A stretch of DNA of 64,000 nucleotides. It comes from Acanthosepion pharaonis. Its lineage: Eukaryota; Mollusca; Cephalopoda; Sepiida; Sepiidae. This document shows positions 55,614-64,000 of this stretch, piece by piece. The stretch spans positions 804,001 through 868,000 of the forward strand of contig CAHIKZ030004736.1 in assembly GCA_903632075.3 (NCBI GenBank), given 5' to 3'. The notes beneath the pieces were generated by a model. It did not search any database, was not told where the DNA came from, and was given only the letters and a program-made list of their open reading frames with translations. Every line of letters begins with the position of its first letter. Positions within the stretch are counted from its first letter, which is position 1. A program made the position numbers and the translations under genes.

Positions 55614-57257
55614 ATGAAAAAAGGCCCCCAAACTTGATGAAAAAATTTTATAGTCTAAATGTTTATATTATTATTAAAAGGAAAGACCAAAGTATTTTTA
55701 TTATTTTTTTAAAATTTTTAACCCTTCCTCGCACGTCCAAACTTTTACTTAAAAATCTTGTTTTTTATTGTTTTTTTTAGTTCATGAAATTGCGATAAAA
55801 TCGATCATATTCGCGATTTTGTCTGTTTTGGCAAACAAAATTAAAAATCTCCGTTTAAAAATCTTATAAAAATCAATTATACCTTTTTCAAAAGTTATTT
55901 GAGGAAAATTAAAATTCAAAGCTTACTTAATGTAATTTGAAACAAACATTACTTAATTTTTAGCATAAAAATTTAGTTGTAAGTAAGAGAATTTTGGCGT
56001 TTACGTTAACAGCTATCGTCAGGGGGGAATTTACCGGACAGAAGAACAGAAGTGAGAGTATTTTCGAATTTTAAGTGAACCAACTTATTTAATGATACAG
56101 TAATTATTAAAAATTAAATGCTTTCAAAAGTTTTTATTGATTTTTTTTTAGGTACTTTTTTTAAACGAAGATATGTCCAAAGCCCACACTGTTTCCGTCC
56201 CTAAAATTGAAACTAAAAAAGAAAATAATTAATAATTGCAGTATATCTCTCATTGAAAAACAATAAATTAATTATATTTAAAAAATGAAGTTAAAATATT
56301 TAGTGAAATTTATGAGAGCTAATCTACGCTATCAAGGGAAACAACTCTTAAAACATGTGACCTATTATTGCTGAAACGTGCATCCATTGATTTAGAGGAA
56401 ACGTTTTTAATACATTTTTTGCATATAAAAAATATTTTAAAAATACATACGTGTCGCAGATTGTAATAAGATTTCAAATTTGTGATCTTTAAAAATGGAT
56501 ATTTTTAACGACAGCTTTTCCAAAAAGACAAGAATTCAAACTTAATTTTAGAATATTTAACAACTTTATCAGAATTTGTATTTAAAATTGAAATAAAAGA
56601 AAACAGTTCTTGTAAAAATTAATTTTTCACCAGAAAAAGATTTTGGCTTCACACAATAGTATCCTTAACATATATTATTCATAAAATCTTTTCTAAATAA
56701 ATAATGTCTTAGTTTTATTAGGTTTTGTATTTTATAATTCAGAGCTGAAGTTTGGATAGCTACACATTTTGATTTACAAAAAAAAAAAAAATCAACAATT
56801 TATATTCTTCAAAGTCTTCTGTTTTTAACTAATATAATCACTAAATTACTCAAAGTCGAATTTTCGAGTTTTCATAAAATTAAGAAGGTGGGACAAGAGA
56901 TGTAAGAAAAATATCTTACCATGACTTTCTAAAAATCAAACATTTCTAAAATAATTTCTTTCATTTGTGAATAAGTTCTGAAAGTTTCATTAAAATCGGT
57001 CAATTATTTGATTTTTGAAAGAATTTCCAAATCAATGTGTTTTTCAACTGAAAAAAGGAACCAAAAATCTTCTGCTAAATATTACGTGACCACTGCCGTA
57101 AAAAAACAAAAACTTTTTAACTAAAATTTCGAACGGCTAGAAAGGATTAAAAATATTTAAATAATAATTCAAAAATGCGTTGGTCTTTTCTCTTAATAAT
57201 AACATAAACATTTTGACAAAAAACTTTGCTTTTATTAAATTTTGAACCTTTTTTCAT
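55614..57257. mobile_element. AT-rich element with long terminal inverted repeats
   Basis: The left end (ATGAAAAAAGG ... AATGTTTATATTATTATTAA ... AAAGACCAAAG ... TAACCCTTCC) and the inverse of the right end (ATGAAAAAAGG ... AATGTTTATGTTATTATTAA ... AAAGACCAACG ... TAATCCTTTC) align over at least 140 bp at roughly 75% identity by eye, perhaps further. There is no coding capacity across 1644 bp. The right half recurs at 44640-45200. The superfamily is unknown and the target duplication was not resolved. Confidence 0.6.
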
Positions 57258-57259
57258 CA

Positions 57260-57935
57260 TGTTATACTGTTTTTCTTTTTTTCTTTCGCGAATCAGTGAA
57301 GATACCTAAATATATATACATTGAGTGTAGACGTATTATGTTTAGTAGTGCGCTGTCTTGCCAGAAAAATTTCGACTGAGAAATGAATTAGATCCTCACT
57401 GAGTGTTCCATACCTTCGGCCTTGTACCACATCTAATCTACTCGAATTAAATCACCGTTGAGCCCGAGAGTTACTTTAATATCCCCCCCACACACACTGA
57501 GTCAGGTTGTGACACAAGGACGGTTTTTAACGTGAAGATTCGAGTGTTTCCAATCGGTCCGCTGGTCTAAGCTCGTTATAGCCGGTCATACCACCGCTAC
57601 GTAACATATGTCACGCAACGGTGGTGTGGAGACGCGAGGGAAGAGAGGTCTCCGGCACGGAACGGATACTACATCAGCAGCATATATCCTGACGGGAAAA
57701 AAACAAACACTTCTCCTCCTCTACCAATGCTTTCGGAAAAATCCTGAAGGAAAAGCCCCAACCGTTTCGCTGAGCCTGCTGGTATTGCATACTGGTTTTC
57801 GTATTTATTCGCCTACCTCCGTATTTATTCGCCTTCCTTAGTATTTATTCGTCGTATTTAATTTGATAGTCAACAGGCGTATGTGCGGCCAAGAAAAATG
57901 TTCTCCAGTCCCCAAGACAGTGTCTCGAAGACGGT
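57260..57935. other. Unrecognised GC-richer stretch
   Basis: Contains a short hairpin around 57588-57624 (ACCACCG ... CGGTGGT) and an unassigned 77-codon frame at 57608-57841. No family recognised. Confidence 0.3.
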
Positions 57936-57939
57936 AGAA

Positions 57940-58260
57940 TATTCTAAATATTTCCTTTTTTTCTTTCTTAATATCATATTCTTTCTCCTTCTTTTGCTTG
58001 TATTTTTGTTTCTTTTCCTTTTACATTACTTTTTTTTCTCGTGTTTATCTTTCATTCTTTTCATCCGTTCCTTTCTTTTGTATCATTTTCTCTATATTGT
58101 TCGCTTCTTTATTTCTTTTGCTATTATTTTGCTCCCCCTTTATAAACACTGTCTATCCTCCAACTTGTCTCTTCTCATCCCAGTCGCTCATTAGCTTTGT
58201 TTTTCTTTCTTTTTTTTACTTTTTCATTTTCAAAGCATCGCATCTTTTCTTCCCCTGGAG
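57940..58260 (+). repeat. Pyrimidine-rich tract
   Basis: About 300 bp of mostly T and C, giving Phe/Leu-rich artefact frames. Confidence 0.7.
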
Positions 58261-58945
58261 GTAAGTTAGTTTATTATCTTATTCTTTGACAAGCAAATTG
58301 TCCACCTTTTCATAAAAACATAAATCATTTCATCGTTCCGCCATAGTCGATTGGATAGTTTTGACAAAAAATATAAAATAAGACATGAAATCTTTCCAAG
58401 GAGAACCATCTTTCTCGTCATAAGATAAAAATACTCGACATATAACAAGGATTTAAAACAAAACAAAGAAAACTTTAAAGGAAAGTAACCGCTCAAATTA
58501 CGACGAAGAATTTCTCACGAGTTTTCCTGCTGTTTTTTTTTCTGGTCTTTTCATTTTTATTTTATTTTCTCTTTCTTCTTTTATTTTTATTTTTTACTAA
58601 GTTGCCCAAAATATTCAAAATTTATAACAATTTTTTTTAAAAATCTCGAATCAATCATTTTTTTTATGGAAGCAAAACACGCCAAAGTGACGTAGATATA
58701 CATTTCAAAGAATACAGGACTGAAAGAAAAAGTTCAGTGTGTGTATTTATAGACTGGGATATAAATTCAATTCTACCTAGTAAAACTACTTGGCATAGCT
58801 CGAGTTTTTTATTTAAACTGAAAAGACTATTTTAGATGTAGTTTTATAATGTTGTAAATTTTCAAAGCAAAAAGACGGATTCTTGAAAACGAATTAATAA
58901 CTTTGTAGCGCATGTTTTCGGAATTAGCTCAATAACAGGCTACAG
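58261..58945. other. Non-coding stretch, nothing recognised
   Basis: No supported feature. Confidence 0.3.
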
Positions 58946-58949
58946 GCAT

Positions 58950-59895
58950 ATGTGTATACTGAGAAAGTAACTGAAGTAGAAATGTCAGGATCGATTACAC
59001 TACAGACCCTTCTTGGATTTTGTTAAGAATCTCGGGATATATATCAGGATCACCATACCAAATATGGCACCAATATTCAATGCGCAGTCGAATGGTAGAT
59101 TTATAAATATACTAAATGGATTCTGACGAGAAAAATTGTCTGCTACGACACAGTGAACCACCTTTCCTACCAGTATGTCTAGACATTGATTAAATATAAT
59201 TACTGCAGTTTATGTCAGGGAAAACGTGAGCCCAAGAAGGCGCAAAGAATTCCTCTGATGACAGGTAGAAAAGGGTTCTCTAATGTGGTTAAATGAAAGC
59301 AGTTTGGTTTAGAGGTGTTCAAATTTACAAGTTATACCTTGCCCCAGTAAAACTACTGATTGGAGGTCCTTTTCTAGAGAAGTGGCTAGTTTTACTTTGT
59401 CGGACCTGACGGGCTTGCTACTAAGACAGGAGCAAATAGTTGTATCATCAGCATAAAATCCACATTGAGAACTGATGCTATCGGGAAGGTCGTTGGTGAA
59501 GATGAGAAACAACGCAAGTCTAAGGCTAGAGCTGTGGAACACCCTCGCATGAATGTAAATTGCACAAGAAGAGTGGCCGTTCAACACGACATTTCACGAT
59601 TTCTTTTAGGAACGATTGGATGAAGTCAAATATTCATCTAGAGTCACCGTAGACCTTGAACTTGTGGAGACGACCACCACCCTGTCGAACGCCTTCCAGA
59701 TATCTAAAACTTCATAGCCAAATGTAGTGATAGTCGTTAACGGCCTGGCGAAACGTATGCCATAATGCTTATTCAAAAGAAGACCGTATGACGTGAGCTG
59801 CTTAAGCAACTCGGCGTTGATTAAGGCTTCTAGAACATAGCCAAAAAGAGTTAAAACACTAACAGGGCGATAATTAGAGATATCAGAAGGTTAGG
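58950..59895 (-). pseudogene. LINE-B reverse transcriptase, fingers to thumb
   Basis: On the minus strand in order: SDISNYRPVSVLTLFGYVLE near 59880-59820, LINAELLKQL, LLNKHYGIRFARPLTTITT near 59780-59715, DIWKAFDRVV with the motif A Asp near 59700-59670, LALFLIFTNDLPDSISSQCG and FYADDTTICSCLSSKPVRSD at about 59520-59400 (FYADD is the active site), DKVKLATSLEKDLQSVVLLG, then frame-shifted thumb pieces including GSLCRSRQFF near 59125. It is the longest Jockey/CR1-like polymerase stretch in the window. The motif B region and several frames are broken, so it is inactive. Confidence 0.85.
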
Positions 59896-60034
59896 GAAAC
59901 GCAGGTTCGAATCCTGCTGGAAAGCGCCTATTTTTCTTCAATAAAATTTCTCGAAAATTCCAGCCGGTAGATGAAAATAAATAAATATACTGTTTAATAA
60001 ATAAACGGAGCGTCTACTAAAACACGAATATCCG

Positions 60035-60035
<1 letters not shown>
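59890..60035 (+). mobile_element. tRNA-derived SINE, copy 1 (SINE-T)
   Basis: A B box CAGGTTCGAATCCTGC is at 59902-59917. The body contains AATAAAATTTCTCGAAAATT and TACTGTTTAATAAATA, and it ends in a (TA)n array (60037-60092). The body matches the copy at 63265-63445. The 5' part has been lost or truncated against the LINE-B fragment. Confidence 0.65.

Positions 60036-60036
<1 letters not shown>

Positions 60037-60092
<56 letters not shown>
60037..60092. repeat. (TA)n array
   Basis: About 28 TA units, placed as a tail of the SINE-T copy. Confidence 0.95.
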
Positions 60093-60094
<2 letters not shown>

Positions 60095-60096
<2 letters not shown>

Positions 60097-60440
60097 AAGA
60101 GAGAAAAACACACACGGAGTGAGCATAAAGGCTGCATGAGAAGTATCAGTTTCATGCTTCCGTACGACCTTCATACCCAATATTTGTAGGGTAAAGCTGA
60201 CATTCACCGTGAAAGGTTGATTTCATGTCCACACTGTTTCCATCTATAAGCGCTCCATGTCCGACAAATTTGCTTAAATAATATAGATAAGTACTGTCTC
60301 TAAATTTTTTTTATTAAATTTTCAAATTTACGGTAAATTTGCTAAATCAATATTTATTTACAATCATTTCTTTGTATATATTTACGAAACTGTTTTTGTT
60401 CAATTCCGGCGTTTTCATGTTTGTTGGGAACAACTTCAAG
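60095..60440. other. Non-coding stretch, nothing recognised
   Basis: No supported feature. Confidence 0.3.

Positions 60441-60442
<2 letters not shown>

Positions 60443-60520
<78 letters not shown>
60443..60520. repeat. (CA)n then (TA)n array
   Basis: About 24 CA units then about 14 TA units. Confidence 0.95.
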
Positions 60521-60522
<2 letters not shown>

Positions 60523-60539
60523 AATAAAATTGGTATAAC

Positions 60540-61030
60540 AAATCTATACCAATTTCAAGCTCTACAAGTGGCTGGTTGCATCCATCCTCCTCTAAGGATG
60601 TGAAACTTGGACGCTTCTGGTTAAGGCAGGAAAAAGGATCCAGGCGTTCGTGTACAAATGCTTGAGAAAGCTCCTTCACATCTCCTACCGGAAGCACAAA
60701 ACTAATGACTGTGTACGGAGTAAGAGTTAAAGTCTCGTAGAACGACAGGAATCTCTCTTCACCATAGTGTTGGAAGATGGCATGGTTTGGCCAAGTCACA
60801 CGTTATAACTGCCTTTGCAAGACCACCATGCAAGGTACTGTTGAAGGCGGACGCATGCGGGGACGGCAGCGCAAGAACTGGTCAGCCAGCATCAAAGAGT
60901 GGGCGGATATGACAATGCCGGAATTTCTGACATCCACCGCCGGTAGAACATCCTGGAGGAGGTTATCTCTTTCTTCTCTCTTAGCCTCACCATCGACGAT
61001 TGAAGCAGTAAAAGGATTGATTATGATGAT
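60540..61030 (+). pseudogene. Non-LTR retrotransposon C-terminal domain (LINE-D)
   Basis: The plus strand reads TNFKLYKWLVASILL then a stop, GCETWTLLVKAGKRIQAF, VYKCLRKLLHISYRKHKTND, and after a stop SLVERQESLFTIV. An open frame from 60777 follows with AWFGQVTRYNCLCKTTMQGT, VEGGRMRGRQRKNW, EWADMTMPEFLTSTAGR and SWRRLS. This order (YGCE.W.L, R..F..KCLR.LL.I..., W.GHV.R, GRRR.GR....W, then R..WR) is the classic C-terminus of many non-LTR polymerases. It is better kept than most fragments here, so the insertion is probably younger. The 3' end is a short (GAT)n-like run near 61020-61030. Confidence 0.85.
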
Positions 61031-61109
61031 AATGTTAACCATTCGTTGTTGTCAAATGTTTTCAGAATATATGGTCATTTATACGTTAAAATAACATACG
61101 AAGTTCTCC

Positions 61110-61470
61110 TTATAAGATATAGGAAAGAAGATATTGCAAATTTATCGAGTGACAGGAATATAACTTATGTAATCGCTGAAATTTGAAGAAAAATTACAGA
61201 AAAAAATGAAAACATTGGAAAAGTAAGAACAAGAGGAAGCCCGAACTTTAAGAATATTACAAAAAGAAATTTGAGAAAAATTAAAAGAATAATAAGCAAG
61301 AAAAATGGATTGACCAATGAGAAATATTTGAATGAGTTGATATTAATTAAAACAAAGAAAAAAAGATACAGAATATTAAAGCAACTAAACTACCCACTTT
61401 AAGTAGCTAAAACATCTAAGAAATACATGTAAGTCAGGCAAAGTATATGAAAATTGTGCTGGTGAAAATG
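61110..61470 (+). pseudogene. Possible transposase DNA-binding remnant
   Basis: A frame of about 60 residues near 61215-61400 reads NIGKVRTRGSPNFKNITKRN ... IRRIISK-type and RYRILKQLNY, with the basic composition and the G..RTRG.P pattern of the second helix-turn-helix of Tc1/mariner transposases. No catalytic motif follows directly. The call is tentative. Confidence 0.3.
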
Positions 61471-61849
61471 ACAATTATAATATTGGCTGAAGACATTAAA
61501 GAATTCGGACTATCGTTATGAAAATCAATTTCTCAACAGTAAATTTTATTGATGAAAGGAGAGCTACATTGGCTGGGCCAGAGGTTGTATTTTTCATGGA
61601 AACTGTCAGCCAACACGGCTTAGAAGACAAAGACAGAAGAAATCGAACAATGTTTTGAGCAAGTGGGATACGTAAATAAAATTAATTTTTTTTTTCCTAA
61701 TTTAACGAGGGTGCCACGAGAAATGGCTAGAATTAGTGTAAGTTCGTAGAGAAAACGTTTTTGTATTGTATCGGCCATAAACCTATAGTTTTATATTAAC
61801 GCAATATGATGTGCCTTTAAATGCTACAACCTGTCAAAAAAGTTTCAGA

Positions 61850-62115
61850 AACATCAACTTAATTGATTGACCACCTGCCATATTCCCTAGATGTCACCCC
61901 TTGCGAGTTCTTCCTCTTCGAAAATCATATTCCATTGAAAGGGACAAGAATTCAAGTCGTCGAGGAAATCCAAGAGATTGCGACGAGGTAGTTGCACGCT
62001 ATTCCAAAAAAGTACTTCCAGGAATGTTTCCATCAATGGAAACGACACAGGATAAAATGAGTGGATTCAGGAACAGGACTACTTCGAATAAGATTAAATG
62101 CCGAATTGATATGTG
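61850..62115 (+). pseudogene. Mariner-type transposase C-terminal fragment
   Basis: The plus strand reads IDHLPYSLDVTPCEFFLFEN near 61865-61923, then HIPLKGTRIQVVEEIQEIAT, a stop, and AIPKKYFQECFHQWKRH near 61996-62050. This is the mariner C-terminus (HPPYSPDLAPCDFFLFP..K..LKG.RF), where the third catalytic Asp lies in CDFFLF; here that residue is Glu. No inverted ends were found. It is a decayed remnant. Confidence 0.75.
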
Positions 62116-62266
62116 TTGTATATTACTTTTTGCAGCACCAACACTGTTACTTTCATCAAACCTTAAAACCTTAAAATAACATGTAAATTAGTAAAAGGAT
62201 ATGTTTTTCAGATGTATAAGATATTGTACTCATCAGACATATCTGATATGGGCTATGTATGTATCG

Positions 62267-62268
<2 letters not shown>

Positions 62269-62337
<69 letters not shown>
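62269..62337. repeat. (TA)n array
   Basis: About 34 TA units, among the longest arrays in the window. Confidence 0.95.
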
Positions 62338-62339
<2 letters not shown>

Positions 62340-62340
<1 letters not shown>

Positions 62341-63260
62341 AGTTATACAGGTGTGTATATGTGTGTATGTATGTTGGAAGATCAATGTGTGCATATGACT
62401 CCAAACAATTAAATCTTTTAAATCTTAAAGAAGATAATCCTTCATCAGATGCCGTTGACTGGCGCTATAATATCACAAAGACCTTTATTAATTAACATCG
62501 GTTGAAGACTTCCATAACCAGCAACAACAAAAATGTCTAGCACATGTATCTAGAAGAGAAAATAATTATATAATCTTTCCACATCACCTTAAACAAAAGT
62601 TTAGGAAGAAAATTCCCATCAATAATAGAACGAGCCATAACAGTGGACATAACATTCGATGTTTTTCTCTATATTTTTTTTTTACCTCTGTTCACCCGAT
62701 CATTTTTGTGCGGTTCCAGTTGATTGTTTTTACTTAAAGAAAAACATATTTAAACTTACTAAAAGAATCTCATTCAATTTATTATGAAAAATATTACAGA
62801 AAAACACTTAAAATAATGTCTCTAAAATTACTGAGGTAGTTCCCGCAGTACTTGGTTATCTCAACAAAAAAAGAAAGGTCATTCAATGCTGATTGAATTT
62901 GGAAGATTGGCACAATTCCCAACCAAATTCCTTTGTGCCAGGTTAGCACACATCTTAGATAGATATATAGTTAGATAGATAGATAAGGGACAGCTACTCT
63001 CGTCTTCCAATTACACCTGTTTGCTTTGGTGGCTAGCGAATCTCTGTCGCGGACACTTGCTCGCGCACATTTGTGTTTATTCAAAACACGACGTAGATCT
63101 AACGGATTAATAAAAAAAAATACATTACTTTTTCTAAAATTCGCTGTTTACGCTTAGATACGAAACCTTGCACATATGAAAAATTTTGTGAGATCTACGA
63201 CGAGAGAAATTTTAGCTTAAAAGTACAATTCGGCCTTACTTGATTAATTGGTTCTTTTTT
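62340..63260. other. Non-coding, with a short (GATA)n
   Basis: A short (TAGA)n lies at 62956-62986. No gene or transposon recognised. Confidence 0.35.
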
Positions 63261-63264
63261 TTAA

Positions 63265-63445
63265 CTCTGCTGGTCAGAGTGTATCGGATTTAACGACAGC
63301 TACTTCTGCCCGTAGGTGCGCAAGTTCGAATCCTGCTTGGGTGCGTAAATTTTTCTAATAAAATTTCTCCAATATTGTGGCCTGTATCGAAAATAAATAA
63401 TGTTTAATAAATAGCCCAACTCAAATACGATTATCCACTACAAAT
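63265..63445 (+). mobile_element. tRNA-derived SINE, copy 2 (SINE-T)
   Basis: A B box AAGTTCGAATCCTGC is at 63323-63337. The body shares TAATAAAATTTCTCCAATAT and AATGTTTAATAAATAGC with the copy at 59890-60035. A possible A box is near TGGTCAGAGTG (63271). It does not fold into an intact tRNA. Confidence 0.65.
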
Positions 63446-64000
63446 AACGTTTAAAGCGATAACAAATCTTACGCTATTGATTTTGGGGAATTGCAACAAT
63501 CTACCAAGTGTAAAAATTCTAACACATTCATGATCTTATTTTTTCTGAGGTAATCAAGTACCAATGTCGAAAACGCAACTACTTCAGCCAGTTCAGACTC
63601 ATTATTTTATATTTGTTTTCCTATTAAATTTTATTTTTAACTATTAACAAGAAAATATTCTTGTATCGAATCTAATAATATTTCTTTCTTAAATAAAAAC
63701 AACCAGTTGCAACCACACGAAGAATGATCGAACGAATAGAATGAATTTGCAATTATAGAAGAACCGTAAAGGAATTACAAATTTAAAACAAAAAAAGAGA
63801 AAACTAATGTTATAGAAAGAAAATGGCGTCGAACTTGAATGCCATGCTTTTTTCTGAAGAATTAATTTTTTTTTTATAAATGGTGCAAACTACTGTTACT
63901 GATTCTCTTTGGGGGTATCGTGATTGTGGTCCTGCGCTAGAATAAACTAAGTTAATCAATATTTGCTTTGAAGACCTCAGCTAGGAGGGAGCTTAATTTT
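63446..64000. other. Non-coding stretch, nothing recognised
   Basis: AT-rich to the end of the window with no supported feature. Confidence 0.3.

Noticed and set aside
57588..57624. Hairpin as a possible regulatory element or terminator
   Set aside because: Short, with mismatches, and no associated gene.
63265..63345. Candidate tRNA gene because of a good B box
   Set aside because: No cloverleaf can be drawn and the downstream body matches another locus, so it is a SINE.

Overview
This 64 kb window looks like AT-rich intergenic or intronic DNA from an animal genome. I found no host protein-coding gene that I could defend. Almost every recognisable coding stretch is a broken piece of a transposable element, with stop codons and frameshifts every few dozen residues. 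The mix suggests an invertebrate, and most likely a cephalopod mollusc. It includes several lineages of non-LTR retrotransposon, Penelope-like elements (PLEs) with GIY-YIG domains, tRNA-type SINEs, Tc1, maT and mariner DNA transposons, hAT-type miniature elements, a Helitron-like end and very many (TA)n and (CA)n arrays. The cephalopod assignment is inference from repeat style only.

Layout. 1-10 kb holds a non-LTR 3' end, a tRNA-type SINE, three copies of a foldback miniature element (called FB-A here), a decayed LINE tail, long pyrimidine tracts, a hAT-type miniature element and back-to-back LINE fragments. 10-13.2 kb holds a PLE GIY-YIG fragment on the minus strand and a wrecked Ty3/gypsy pol with its polypurine tract and LTR. 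14-20 kb holds a LINE C-terminal piece, a second PLE fragment, a foldback repeat and a composite 5S-rRNA/tRNA SINE-like unit. 20-27 kb holds several LINE fragments on both strands and a complete hAT-type element with its target-site duplication. 27-36 kb holds a third PLE fragment ending in a hammerhead-ribozyme-like fold, the best-preserved FB-A copy, a Helitron-like element and more hammerhead-like termini. 36-48 kb holds a maT-like transposase remnant, LINE fragments, a deletion copy of FB-A and a PLE reverse-transcriptase fragment. 49-51.6 kb holds clustered (TA)n arrays, a near-perfect hairpin, an internally deleted Tc1 element with 230 bp terminal inverted repeats, and a perfect 44 bp palindrome. 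53-64 kb holds the 5' part of a LINE, a 1.64 kb AT-rich element with long inverted ends, two SINE copies, two LINE pol fragments and a mariner C-terminus.

The two most interesting signals are small. The first is a set of hammerhead-ribozyme-like folds at PLE termini: a CTGANGA core, a GAAA core, matching stem I arms and tiny, often palindromic stem III. Related CTGAAGA and GAAAC pairs sit in both inverted ends of FB-A. The second is the composite architecture of FB-A itself, which has about 130 bp inverted ends around a tRNA-like Pol III promoter. The 5S-plus-tRNA unit near 18.4 kb is a third candidate. All element names are assigned by reading motifs by eye; no database search was run.
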